A program made the position numbers and the translations under genes. The notes under the pieces are model-generated. The model searched no databases and was not told the origin of the DNA. It saw only the letters and a program-made list of their open reading frames with translations. From contig CANQBA010000003.1 in the NCBI GenBank assembly GCA_947589545.1, positions 1-64,000 on the forward strand: 64,000 bases of DNA, in the 5' to 3' direction. This stretch comes from an uncultured Oscillospiraceae bacterium (GTDB taxonomy: Bacteria; Bacillota; Clostridia; Oscillospirales; Oscillospiraceae). Shown piece after piece: positions 1 to 8,666 of the stretch (position 1 is its first letter; the number at the start of each line of letters is the position of its first letter).

Positions 1-67
1 GGTTACTACTCTTGTGGGGTACTTCTTTCGCAAATTTTCTCTTATTGCATTCTTGACTTCACACCAT

Positions 68-97
68 TAGACTTTAAAAGTTTGATAAGGATATAAT
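68..97 (+). promoter_or_regulatory. Putative promoter of the excisionase-like gene
   Basis: A good -10 hexamer TATAAT (92-97) follows a poor -35 TAGACT (68-73) at 18 bp. It lies about 100 bp upstream of the small helix-turn-helix gene at 200. The rest of 1-199 is AT-rich; two plus-strand frames are open from the left edge (one to about 69, one to about 108) and either could be the tail of an upstream gene, but nothing recognisable is encoded. Confidence 0.35.
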
Positions 98-199
98 GTC
101 TATATAAAACATCAGGTTATCCGCATGGAAAAGTTCCGGGAACATATAAACCAGGGAACATTGATATAAACCAAAATAACCTTACGGGAGGTATGAATC

Positions 200-376
200 A
201 TGCTCGAACGTGTACCTGAAATACTGACCTTCAGGGAGTGCAGGAATCTCTTAAAAATAGGCAAAAACAGCCTTCTCACTCTCCTCCACACCAAAGAAAT
301 CGCCGCCTTCAGGATCGGGAATAGGTGGAAAATCCCAAAATCGGCGGTGGTGGAGTATATTAGATATCAAGGATAA
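200..376 (+). CDS. Small excisionase-like helix-turn-helix protein (58 aa)
   Basis: This 58-residue protein fits the MerR/excisionase-like winged helix-turn-helix fold (HTH_17 type): an N-terminal helix with LTFRECRNLLKIGKN, a recognition-like stretch, then the conserved wing FRIGNRWKIPKSAVVEYI. Such proteins direct excision of integrated elements or act as small regulators. The start is set by GGGAGGT at 186-192, seven bases before the ATG at 200; a competing ATG at 193 stops after eight codons. An intrinsic terminator follows six bases after the stop. Its place at the edge of an accessory region fits a genomic-island gene, but no integrase is seen next to it, so the excisionase role is inference. 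Confidence 0.7.
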   Translation: MLERVPEILTFRECRNLLKIGKNSLLTLLHTKEIAAFRIGNRWKIPKSAVVEYIRYQG

Positions 377-381
377 AATAT

Positions 382-420
382 GGACGGAATTGCTCAAAAC
401 GAGTAATTCCGTCCTTGTTT
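382..420 (+). terminator. Intrinsic terminator after the excisionase-like gene
   Basis: Perfect 10-bp inverted repeat GGACGGAATT (382-391) / AATTCCGTCC (405-414) with a 13-nt loop, followed by TTGTTTTATT. It also lies downstream of the minus-strand ATPase gene ending at 547, where the opposite side carries no comparable T-run. Confidence 0.8.
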
Positions 421-546
421 TATTGTCATTATGGTCGTTATGAGTTCTTAGCAACAGAACAAAAATAAACGAATACCGTAACATTTGCATTCGGATAATA
501 AAATGCTAATAGAACAATGTGCCAATAAGTCAAAGAGCATTTGGAC

Positions 547-2613
547 TTATGTTAATGAGTCTATTTCGATTTGCAATGAAGTGAGGAAACTCTCAAGCAG
601 GCGTTGCTGAACAATAAATCTTTGCTCTTCCGGAAGTGAAAACCCTGATGTATCTTCTTTCCAATACTCATTATATTTTCGAGCTACATCTGGAACTAAA
701 GCCAGATGATCTCCAGAATGTCTATAAACTCTGATTCTGTGCAAGACTTCAAACAATGTTGGATAGGCGTTTTTGATTTCTGTAAAAAAATATTTTTGTT
801 TGCCAATTGATTTACCATAATTATCAATTGATTCAACAAAGCATTTGTTACATACATTGAAAAAGTTCTCAAAATCTGTTTCAGATTTTACCGGGGTAAG
901 TTCGGCAAATCTTTCTGCTTCAGGAAACGAGTTCTCTCCAAATAACTTAGGGCCACTATGACAGTTTATTGCTTTTTCTAATTGTCGAAGATCTCTTATA
1001 ATAGATTTTATCCTCTGAGTAACCCAATTGGTTCGTTCAGATTGGTTAATAATACGATACAGAGAGGTCCTGTTTTCTTTTTTCGCCAACTCTGTAGCGA
1101 CATATCTTCCTGCAACAGGCATTTTTACATATGGAAGTTTTGAATTTTCTCGGGCAACAAGACCATAGTCGTATAAATGTTTAGTGAACTCTGCAATTGT
1201 TGAAAGTTCCATAAAATCAGATGTTTGTCCAGAAGCCAATAGTTCAAACATTTCATATTCTTCGGGATAAAACTTCTGTATTTCGGAGACAACGTGATGA
1301 AAATAATATGCTAATTCTATGTCCAATTCAGGTTGGATTCTTTTAATATTATCAACATTAACCGTGAGAGGTCTTGAATCAAAACTGTATTGCCGATTTA
1401 TAAAACTACAGGCAAGTCGCAATAACATTGGGTGCCCATTAAATTGATCAAACAGAAGTTTAATTGCATCAAATTCGAATTTTAGGCCCATTCGACGTCC
1501 CAATGTTCGTATCATAGTTCTAGCTTCTTCCTCGGTAAGTCCATGTAAGTACTCAGATTGAACTATTCCAAACAAAGGGTTTTGGACACCATTGACCATA
1601 TCTATTTCAATTGAGCTAGGGTTTACCCCGGAGATAATAAAGACAAAATTGCGGTGTAAACTTTGCACTGACCAAATTGTTTGCCAGAAATCAATAAATT
1701 CGGTTTTCCAATGCTCATCCAACGGAGATTTGAACGAAATGTATTCAATTTCATCGAACATTAATATGATCCTTTTGTGTAGATCAGATGCAGCTTTTAT
1801 GACATAACGAAAACTTTTTATTATATTTTTTTCAGTATATTCTTCCCTAAAGCGAATTCCCAACCTTTTGGCTATATTATTACATATTTCACCAAGTAAC
1901 TCGTTCCAATGAAGCCTACGATATGACGGGGATTTACAATCATAGAAAAAAACAAAGCCTAAGTGCTGTTCTCTGATAATGCGATCTATCTTAAACAGAA
2001 ACGAGGTCTTCCCTGTTTTCCTGAGTCCAAATACACCTCTATTCTCACAACGTTTAATTGCATCAATATATCGAGCTGCAATCTGCTGCCTTCCGAAAAA
2101 AGAAGCCTCATCGCGTAATGGAAGTGTATAGCCAAAAAGATCAACATCAAAGAAGTTTTTTCTAAGAACATTTCTTATATACCAATTATCAGATGAGTTC
2201 AAGATTAATTCATCATAAACAAATGGAACAACAGAACGTGATTCTTCGCTACCAAAGGAAGTAATGCCTGCATAACTTAGTACACCGCTATCTTTGGATA
2301 CAATGAAACAGTTTAGTGTGTCAATTCGGTTCATGTAAGGAAACATATTGAAGAGCATATTGGTAGCTTGTAATGCACGCGGTTCAAAACTATCATATGG
2401 AGAATATGCCAGAAGTATTTCTTGTTTCAAGCCAAAAGCGTCCTTCATAAAATCTTCGGGTTTCAACATATATCCAAATAATGTGGTATTATTAATGTGG
2501 TATATATCGGCGTATGTAACGTCGAAACCATTTAAAAATGGTTTAAGCATTTCTTTTTGCTCTGGGTATTTTGCAAGGAAAATATCAATAATATCTTTTT
2601 TAATTATTCCCAT
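547..2613 (-). CDS. STAND-like P-loop ATPase with C-terminal HEPN-type RNase motif
   Basis: The 688-residue protein has three parts. Residues 1-170 are an unrecognised N-terminal domain. Residues 170-430 are a STAND/AAA-like ATPase with an FFGR entry motif (172-175), Walker A GLRKTGKT (196-203), Walker B ILMFDE (283-288), a sensor-like strand FVFIISG (323-329) and the GHPMLLRLA segment typical of STAND NTPases. The helical C-terminus contains RHSGDH at 631-636, which matches the HEPN RNase signature (R, polar residue, three residues, H). STAND-HEPN proteins are known abortive-infection effectors. The gene is far more AT-rich than the rest of the window and sits downstream of a type III restriction-modification operon. 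Start: AAGGGAG about seven bases before the ATG. The defence role is inferred; the HEPN assignment rests on motif and helical context only. Confidence 0.75.
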   Translation of the reverse strand: MGIIKKDIIDIFLAKYPEQKEMLKPFLNGFDVTYADIYHINNTTLFGYMLKPEDFMKDAFGLKQEILLAYSPYDSFEPRALQATNMLFNMFPYMNRIDTLNCFIVSKDSGVLSYAGITSFGSEESRSVVPFVYDELILNSSDNWYIRNVLRKNFFDVDLFGYTLPLRDEASFFGRQQIAARYIDAIKRCENRGVFGLRKTGKTSFLFKIDRIIREQHLGFVFFYDCKSPSYRRLHWNELLGEICNNIAKRLGIRFREEYTEKNIIKSFRYVIKAASDLHKRIILMFDEIEYISFKSPLDEHWKTEFIDFWQTIWSVQSLHRNFVFIISGVNPSSIEIDMVNGVQNPLFGIVQSEYLHGLTEEEARTMIRTLGRRMGLKFEFDAIKLLFDQFNGHPMLLRLACSFINRQYSFDSRPLTVNVDNIKRIQPELDIELAYYFHHVVSEIQKFYPEEYEMFELLASGQTSDFMELSTIAEFTKHLYDYGLVARENSKLPYVKMPVAGRYVATELAKKENRTSLYRIINQSERTNWVTQRIKSIIRDLRQLEKAINCHSGPKLFGENSFPEAERFAELTPVKSETDFENFFNVCNKCFVESIDNYGKSIGKQKYFFTEIKNAYPTLFEVLHRIRVYRHSGDHLALVPDVARKYNEYWKEDTSGFSLPEEQRFIVQQRLLESFLTSLQIEIDSLT

Positions 2614-2945
2614 TTTAGAACTCCCTTTTTTAAGATAATGGTTTTATACCTTTTTTCCTCTAAAAAGGTCTTCCATTTTCATTAAGGCAATTAGCATACT
2701 GAATTTCCAAGTTTATCTATGCTGTTTACTCAATCCATTCTGTTCTCTTTTTACTGATTGCCAATGACAGTTTTCACTAAATTGCGTCCAAGAATCTAAG
2801 GTTTTGCTTTGAACTGCTCTGATTAAGGAGCTGTCACAATTTTCTGTTGTGCTAAACCAAATAGATATGAACTTGTGCGTGATATTGATTAATGATTTTT
2901 GAAATCATACAATTCTGCAATTACCAAACATCTGTGGCATAAGTT
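2614..2945. other. Intergenic region between res and the ATPase gene (332 bp)
   Basis: AT-rich spacer with no convincing gene on either strand. It contains an inverted repeat ACCTTTTT/AAAAAGGT (2648-2669) shortly before the ATPase start and a TATAAA-like -10 reading minus, without a clear -35. Whether the ATPase gene has its own promoter or is reached by readthrough from res cannot be decided here. Confidence 0.5.
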
Positions 2946-5723
2946 TTACGCAAAATACCCATCCGTCTCGAAGATATGATTCAACTCATCATCCGTCTGG
3001 GCTTTGAGGACTTTATCACGGATTGCTCCTTTCGAGAAGTCGAGGCGGCGGAAGCGGTTGTTGCCGGCGGGGTCTTTGGACTGATGAATAAGCTCGACGC
3101 GGCCGATGCGGGGCTCGGCCTCGGCGTATCTGGCCATGCCCTTCGCCTTTGCCAGATTGTCGGCGTACTGATTGCCGTGGGGCTCCAGAATATCAACCAC
3201 ATACTCCAACACAGGGTCTCTGCGAATAACAATAAAATCCGGATACATGGGCTTCATCTCGCCGCCAATCTCATAGGGGATGCACAGGGACCAGGTGCCC
3301 CGAGGCGGATTTCTCAGCCAGCACACAAAATCACCGGCCCGCTTTTCCTCCTCCAGGACGCCCTCCTCCCAGCTGTTGAGCTTTATCTTCGAGACGCCGT
3401 GATCATCGGCAAACAGGTGGTCGAAATAGTCCTTCCCACCCTCTTCTAACTTGACGCTGACCGTCTCCGGCAGAGTGAAGTTGTGTTTGCTGACAATATC
3501 TCCGTCTGCGATAATGTCACTGTACTGCTTTCTGTACCGCTCTGACTTGTTGACCACATATTTCCTGTACTGGTCATTCAGCGCATGGAACTTATCCTTT
3601 GCATACTGGTTCAGTTCCGCAATGCAATCGTCATTCGCGGCAAATAAGATGCAGTCGATTTTGTATTCCGACGGGTCCTCTGGATTTTCATATTTCCGAC
3701 CATACTTATACGGAAACCCGTAAGAACCCAATCTGGCATTGGCTGCCCGGAGCTGCCGGTCAATGTCACTCTCCGAGGCAGTGATGAAGTCCTGGGCGCG
3801 CCCGTTGTCCAGCGCCTCACCAAATACGTCAAATACGTCAAAAATCCGCACGGACAACTTGAAGGACATCACTTTGCCAGCAAGTTCATCGTATTGACCA
3901 CTCTTATGTAAGTCTTCAACGTACCGGCGGATCATGGCAACCACATCCGCCTCAATTTCAGCGTTGGCGCTGCGATAGATACTTGTCTGCGTGAGGAGCC
4001 CCGCCAAGTCCAAAAGTGATTTCAGATAGCTGTTGATTTTGACATTCCGAACTACATAGGTCAAAAGGCCCTGGTCATTGATGAATCGCGTGATTCCCTC
4101 CCGGTCAATCTCCCACTGGCTGATGGTGAGCTGTTGGATTTTCTGGGGTTTCTGTTCCTCTTGCGAGGGAACTACCGGCTTTACAAGAGGCATCGTGGGC
4201 GTCGGCTCCTGCTGAGGGTGGACTACTCTCGGAGAATTCTGCGCCTGCTCCGATTCGGTAGCTGTGCCGGAATCCGTGGGCGTCAGCTCGGATATTGTCA
4301 GTTGGTCCGGATCGTTTTCAGCGTGTTGCCGGCTGCGCGAGAACACGGACCAGGGCACATAGACCTGCTGTTCCAAGGATTCGCCGTCGATGAACGTGGG
4401 AATCTCCCCGCCCTCGGTGCTCTGCAGCTCGTCCACCACCTGCTTGACTGTGCCCACGTTGAAGTGGGGGAGATAGAGCCTCACGTCATTGAGATAATCA
4501 TCCACAAGGATATGGCACTGTAATGGAGTCCGCACCATCCGGCCCAGAAGCTGGGCGATGTACGTTGCGTCCTCGGCGTGGCGGAAGGACATCATGGCCT
4601 CCGCCCGGGGGCAATCCCAGCCCGTAGACAGATTCTCCTTGAACAGCACCAGGCGGATCCGCCTGTCATCGGTGATTTCAGACGGGTCCACATGGTGTAC
4701 CGGCAGCCCGTTTATCGTGATGGTGCCAGTAGAGCCAAAAGTATGTACTACCTCGTGTTCCGTGAATCGGATCCCTGTGCGTTCCTCTACCGCTGCAATC
4801 ACTTCGTCGAGATCTGTGTCGGAGAGCTTTTTGCCGCTGCCGACCAGAACCTGTATCACAAAGACCGGATTCACCTGGGCGTAGTGCTGTTCATAGGAAT
4901 ATTGATACCAGTGTTCGCACTTTTTCTTCCACTCGTCCGCGGCGGCCTGCAAAACGGCCATCTCGTTGTTTTTCTCTGGATCGTCCGGGTATGTGATGAC
5001 GATTCGATCCTTGAGAAGGCCGGAGGCACGGACCTCGTTTGCTGTAATCACACATTTTTGCAAAGTGGAAGTTGTATCACCCACCAGGGCATTGAACCTG
5101 GCAGATGTGGCGCTGACACCAATCACCACAGGCATGGGGGAGAGGCCCAGCTTCGGACTTCCCTTGATGAACCGCTGCATGATGGAGGTGGCTTTACCGG
5201 CTTCACGGCCCTGCATACCGCGGTGGGCTTCGTCGATGATGAAGTAAAGATGGTCGGACTTCTCCCTAGCTGTTTTCTCCAGAGTGTCCCAGATGGTGAA
5301 ATCCCTGAATTGGCTGGGCCGGCTCAGATTCCCGGATTTTCCGAGCTTCTGTGTATTGAGAAAATAGATATGCCCGTCCTCCAGCACGTCAAGCCGGAAG
5401 GCCTCGCTGTCAATGGTGACGCACTGACCAAAGCGAATCTTATCTGCTTTTAAATCGATTTTCTGCTTGGACTGCTCGTTCAGAGCAGGAGAATCCGACA
5501 GCCAGACGAAGATTGCCTCCGGTTGTTCCGCAAACTGATCGGTGCCGTAATAGATGTCCTCTATGAGAGACGCCATAATGATGGTCTTCCCGGAGCCGGT
5601 GGGTGCCTGGAGGGACACCACCTGCGGGGTGTGGGTTCGGTGATAACTGCCCAGCGCCTCCGCCACCTTGGCTCGGAGTTCGGCTGTTGCCCTCCTTTGA
5701 AACGGAAAAAGCTCTACCTTCAC
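2946..5723 (-). CDS. res: Type III restriction enzyme, Res helicase/nuclease subunit
   Basis: The 925-residue protein is the ATP-dependent translocase and cleavage subunit of a type III system. It shows superfamily 2 helicase motifs in order: Walker A APTGSGKT (40-47), DEAH (164-167), SATS (204-207) and motif VI QLLGRMVR (391-398). A Gln/Pro-rich low-complexity linker lies around 475-555. Near the C-terminus YPDF (about 827-830) and DILEPHG (844-850) occupy the place of the PD-(D/E)xK nuclease, with His where Lys is usual. The GTG start at 5723 has AGGAGG eight bases upstream and overlaps the mod stop codon (GTGA), so the two are translationally coupled. Next to mod this is a secure call for a type III-like Res; nuclease activity is not proven. 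Confidence 0.88.
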   Translation of the reverse strand: MKVELFPFQRRATAELRAKVAEALGSYHRTHTPQVVSLQAPTGSGKTIIMASLIEDIYYGTDQFAEQPEAIFVWLSDSPALNEQSKQKIDLKADKIRFGQCVTIDSEAFRLDVLEDGHIYFLNTQKLGKSGNLSRPSQFRDFTIWDTLEKTAREKSDHLYFIIDEAHRGMQGREAGKATSIMQRFIKGSPKLGLSPMPVVIGVSATSARFNALVGDTTSTLQKCVITANEVRASGLLKDRIVITYPDDPEKNNEMAVLQAAADEWKKKCEHWYQYSYEQHYAQVNPVFVIQVLVGSGKKLSDTDLDEVIAAVEERTGIRFTEHEVVHTFGSTGTITINGLPVHHVDPSEITDDRRIRLVLFKENLSTGWDCPRAEAMMSFRHAEDATYIAQLLGRMVRTPLQCHILVDDYLNDVRLYLPHFNVGTVKQVVDELQSTEGGEIPTFIDGESLEQQVYVPWSVFSRSRQHAENDPDQLTISELTPTDSGTATESEQAQNSPRVVHPQQEPTPTMPLVKPVVPSQEEQKPQKIQQLTISQWEIDREGITRFINDQGLLTYVVRNVKINSYLKSLLDLAGLLTQTSIYRSANAEIEADVVAMIRRYVEDLHKSGQYDELAGKVMSFKLSVRIFDVFDVFGEALDNGRAQDFITASESDIDRQLRAANARLGSYGFPYKYGRKYENPEDPSEYKIDCILFAANDDCIAELNQYAKDKFHALNDQYRKYVVNKSERYRKQYSDIIADGDIVSKHNFTLPETVSVKLEEGGKDYFDHLFADDHGVSKIKLNSWEEGVLEEEKRAGDFVCWLRNPPRGTWSLCIPYEIGGEMKPMYPDFIVIRRDPVLEYVVDILEPHGNQYADNLAKAKGMARYAEAEPRIGRVELIHQSKDPAGNNRFRRLDFSKGAIRDKVLKAQTDDELNHIFETDGYFA

Positions 5724-7846
5724 GCACGGCCCCTCCTTGTGTTGATTCTAAAGTTATCGAGATAGTCCCGATAAAGCTGATAGGTGTGCTTTAAATTCAG
5801 CGCCTTCGCCATAGCGCAATAACCCGGCTCATAGTCGGTGATGAGATAGGCCGTGTCTATATCCGGGTACTTAGTCAGCTCAGATTGAAACTCCTCAAAT
5901 CCTGTTTCGTCAGTAAGCACGGCAAACTTATTTTCAGGGAAAACAAGAAATCCAGGGATATCCTCCCCGTCAAGCACTGGGCATCTGCCCACGGCCCCGG
6001 CCTTCATCCAGAGCGTCGGGAGCATCTCCCGGAACTGCCGCCCCAAGGCCACAGAGTTCTTATCGAGAAAGCCCAGCTTGAAGAATGCCGCGTTGGCCTT
6101 GAAGCCATCGGCCATAGGAATGTCACTGCCGAGATAATTTCCTTTGAGCGGCTGCCCGTTTATGTCGTGCCCCTCGATGGAGCAGACAGTGCGGGGCCAA
6201 GTTACATATCGTGCGATGCCGAGCCTTTCCCATTCCTCGTCGCCGGGATGATAACCTCTTGTCGTCAGCTCCTTGCTCTCGGCATCGGAGACCTCGTTGT
6301 TTGTGACCATGATGCACCGCCGGCTGCCTCCGTCCTCAGCATTGAGCAGATTAACTGCGTGCAGAGTGGTGCCGGAGCCGGCGAAGAAATCGACGATGAG
6401 GGCGTTGGGCTTGTTGGCGACGAAAAAGCGAAGTGTATCATGGACTGCGTATAAGGATTTCGGGAAAGCAAATTTCTTTCCCAATAATATATTTGCTAAT
6501 AGCGAAGAACCATATGCTGATGCATCATGAGAAGAAATTTTCCATTGAGTAGGGGCAATCCACCTGTTTTCAGTTTCAACTCTATGCGCCAATATCGAAC
6601 CGTCCTTTAATCGCCCTTCAATAACGAAATCGCCATCAATGATTTTTTGGTACTCGCCATCTGGCAGATAATTTACCACAAAACCATATGCTGTTTTCTT
6701 GCCCAAGCGTACTCTGCCTTGCTTGATTCGATTCTGTAATTCCGTTGGACCAACCTGCCAGCATCCTTGTGCTCCGTTAGACCTAATTGGCAATATCTGT
6801 ACTAAACCCTCAATTTCTTGATCTCGATCTATATCTGATTGTAACACATTGCCAATTTTAACTATTTTATGCAGTTCAGGGTCAGCATAGATAGCATAAT
6901 AAAGTCCAGGGCGTTCAACACGAGAGGAATGCGATCCCCTTCTCATCATTGATGTCCAACCGGGTTCTATTTCCTCGTTGTTCTGCGTCGGGTTAGAGAT
7001 TCGAGCTTTTATTGCAGAAGGGGACCACTCGTTTCCTAGCATAAGTTTACTCGGCGATGCAGAGCCTTGCGTAACAAAGAAAATATATTCATCTGCTCTA
7101 CTAAACCCCTTTTGATTGGAAACGCCCTTTGGGTTAATAATCGTACTAATCATCTGCATACCGGCCTCTGGGAACATCTCCTCCAGCAGGCACCCCAGAT
7201 GCAGATACTCCTTTTCATCGATTGTCACGATTAGCACCGAATCCTCCGGGTTCAACAGCTTCTTGGCAATCTCCAGCCGCTTCTGCATCATGGAGAGCCA
7301 CTTGCTGTGTCGGTACTGGTCAGAGCCGTCCACATAGTCATTGTTGTATTTCCAGTCGCGGGCCCCCGTGTTATAGGGAGGGTCTATGTAGATGCAGTCC
7401 ACCTTTCCGGCGTAGAGGTATTCCAGCAGCTGCAGGGCGTGGTAATTTTCCGCCTCGATGAGCGTGTGCCAAAGGCCGCTGTCCGGGGCGTTGCAGACGG
7501 AATCCAGAGGCTGGAGATACGGGTAGATGGGCTCCCCAAACTCCGCGACGGGGATCAGATTCCCCACATCGGCCTCAACTGCGTCTGTCTCGCCTTTTTT
7601 CAGGCAAACGGCCCTTCCGTCCTTTATGTTCAAGACCTCGTAAATTTCGCTTACAGGGCCGCTTTTGAAGGCAACCTTCGCCCCCTTCCGGACAGGCACG
7701 TCATACAGCGGCGTACATTCCGGGAGATGCTCCTCAAATACAAGCCCAAATTTTTTCTGCCGTGCCAGCTTGTCCAGCTCCTTCTGGATCCGCTCCCGCA
7801 GTTCAGCATTTTCAATTTGACTGATCAGATCATTGATTGCCGCCAT
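5720..7846 (-). CDS. mod: Type III DNA methyltransferase, Mod subunit
   Basis: Adenine-specific methyltransferase of the beta class, where the catalytic motif precedes the SAM-binding motif: DPPYNTG (residues 160-166 counted from 7861) and FAGSGTT (493-499). Mod binds the target and methylates one strand; with Res it forms the restriction complex. The segment between the motifs, roughly 240-475, is the target recognition domain; its DNA (about 6450-7130) is clearly AT-richer than both flanks, which suggests domain exchange. I prefer the ATG at 7846 (GAGGAA upstream; protein begins MAAINDLI) over the in-frame ATG at 7861. Either start overlaps the end of the DUF6680 gene, and the 3' end overlaps res by four bases. 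Confidence 0.92.
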   Translation of the reverse strand: MAAINDLISQIENAELRERIQKELDKLARQKKFGLVFEEHLPECTPLYDVPVRKGAKVAFKSGPVSEIYEVLNIKDGRAVCLKKGETDAVEADVGNLIPVAEFGEPIYPYLQPLDSVCNAPDSGLWHTLIEAENYHALQLLEYLYAGKVDCIYIDPPYNTGARDWKYNNDYVDGSDQYRHSKWLSMMQKRLEIAKKLLNPEDSVLIVTIDEKEYLHLGCLLEEMFPEAGMQMISTIINPKGVSNQKGFSRADEYIFFVTQGSASPSKLMLGNEWSPSAIKARISNPTQNNEEIEPGWTSMMRRGSHSSRVERPGLYYAIYADPELHKIVKIGNVLQSDIDRDQEIEGLVQILPIRSNGAQGCWQVGPTELQNRIKQGRVRLGKKTAYGFVVNYLPDGEYQKIIDGDFVIEGRLKDGSILAHRVETENRWIAPTQWKISSHDASAYGSSLLANILLGKKFAFPKSLYAVHDTLRFFVANKPNALIVDFFAGSGTTLHAVNLLNAEDGGSRRCIMVTNNEVSDAESKELTTRGYHPGDEEWERLGIARYVTWPRTVCSIEGHDINGQPLKGNYLGSDIPMADGFKANAAFFKLGFLDKNSVALGRQFREMLPTLWMKAGAVGRCPVLDGEDIPGFLVFPENKFAVLTDETGFEEFQSELTKYPDIDTAYLITDYEPGYCAMAKALNLKHTYQLYRDYLDNFRINTRRGRA

Positions 7847-8348
7847 CGTTCCGTTCCTCATTCTTTTGTTTCTTTTGCGGCATCATCTGGCTCATACCCG
7901 CGAGTATGTCAGAATATGCCTTTTGAGATTCCTTTTGAGCTTGAAGCTGATAGGACATTCCGTCAGGAATATACGGATTTTGAATGGTTTCCCAAGTAAC
8001 TTTATCCTTATAACCCAAAGAATTGGCAATCGCTTCGAGAAGTTTATACTGTGCGGTCTCTATTTTCCTCAAGTGCTGTTGGTCAGGATCAGACACATGA
8101 TATTTGTCATTCAAGTCTTTCCACGCCATACGCACAGCCTTGTCGTCTGCAAAGACAATGTCGATCACATTCAGCGCATGAACACTATCAACTGTCCAAC
8201 CGTAAATTCGTGATGTCATCAGAATTTTAAAAATCTGCATTTTGTCTTTGCGCTTTTCAGCGCGGTTTTGGAGCCATTGACCAATGACTACAGCGGCAAT
8301 AGGTACAACAATCAAGGCAATCAAATTCAAAATATCACTGGTTGACAT
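7830..8348 (-). CDS. DUF6680 membrane-anchored protein
   Basis: The 172-residue protein begins with a transmembrane segment (about residues 6-27), followed by basic NRAEKRKDKMQIFKILM and a conserved core around ALNVIDIVF and LGYKD. This matches my recollection of the DUF6680 family, whose function is unknown. It is first in the operon with mod and res and overlaps mod by 17-32 bases, so it is made together with the R-M enzymes. Start: AGGAGG eight bases before the ATG. A membrane-tethered helper, sensor or immunity factor of the defence operon is possible, but nothing in the sequence says which. Confidence 0.72.
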   Translation of the reverse strand: MSTSDILNLIALIVVPIAAVVIGQWLQNRAEKRKDKMQIFKILMTSRIYGWTVDSVHALNVIDIVFADDKAVRMAWKDLNDKYHVSDPDQQHLRKIETAQYKLLEAIANSLGYKDKVTWETIQNPYIPDGMSYQLQAQKESQKAYSDILAGMSQMMPQKKQKNEERNDGGNQ

Positions 8349-8415
8349 TCTCCGGCCCTCCTACATAGTGTTCAGTCTCAATCTGAAAATGACTTTATAA
8401 CTTCATATAAGACAC

Positions 8416-8444
8416 AGTATAACAAAAATTCACAATAATTACAA
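8416..8444 (-). promoter_or_regulatory. Promoter of the DUF6680-mod-res operon
   Basis: Read on the minus strand: -35 TTGTAA (8439-8444), 17-bp spacer, -10 TATACT (8416-8421). It gives a leader of about 60 bases before the DUF6680 start codon. Confidence 0.65.
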
Positions 8445-8499
8445 GCTCATCAGTTTATTTCTTGATATTTCACGACAGCTATATACCTAACTTGGATAA

Positions 8500-8604
8500 A
8501 TAGACACCTTCAAGCCGGCATACGCCATCAAGCTCTCAACAAGGAATTTTTGGTTTGAGGATGGGAAGAAGACCGTTCCGCTGTACGCGGCGTTCTGCGT
8601 ATAA
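8500..8604 (+). pseudogene. 3' remnant of a DUF4143-type ATPase gene
   Basis: An open stretch of 34 codons ends at TAA 8602-8604, with in-frame stops at 8488 and 8497 and no start. It encodes a peptide ending AIKLSTRNFWFEDG then VPLYAAFCV, which resembles the C-terminal strand of AAA ATPases carrying a DUF4143 domain (pattern S-x-x-N-F, then PLYA). The remaining gene is missing upstream, apparently replaced by the R-M operon's promoter region. A normal terminator still follows it at 8626. Family assignment is from memory of the C-terminal pattern. Confidence 0.42.
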
Positions 8605-8625
8605 GTAATTCATAAATTCACAAAA

Positions 8626-8660
8626 AGCACCTGTTTTCACTTTGAAACAGGTGCTTTTTT
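8626..8660 (+). terminator. Intrinsic terminator immediately upstream of the group II intron
   Basis: Perfect 11-bp stem AGCACCTGTTT (8626-8636) / AAACAGGTGCT (8645-8655) and a T-run to 8660. It would have terminated the gene whose stump ends at 8604. The intron begins seven bases further on, the classic landing place of class C group II introns. Confidence 0.85.
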
Positions 8661-8666
8661 GCTGTA

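Noticed and set aside
2648-2669. A/T-rich inverted repeat as terminator of res
   Set aside because: The stem is mostly A-T, has no suitable T-run and lies nearly 280 bp after the res stop; a role near the ATPase gene promoter is more likely.
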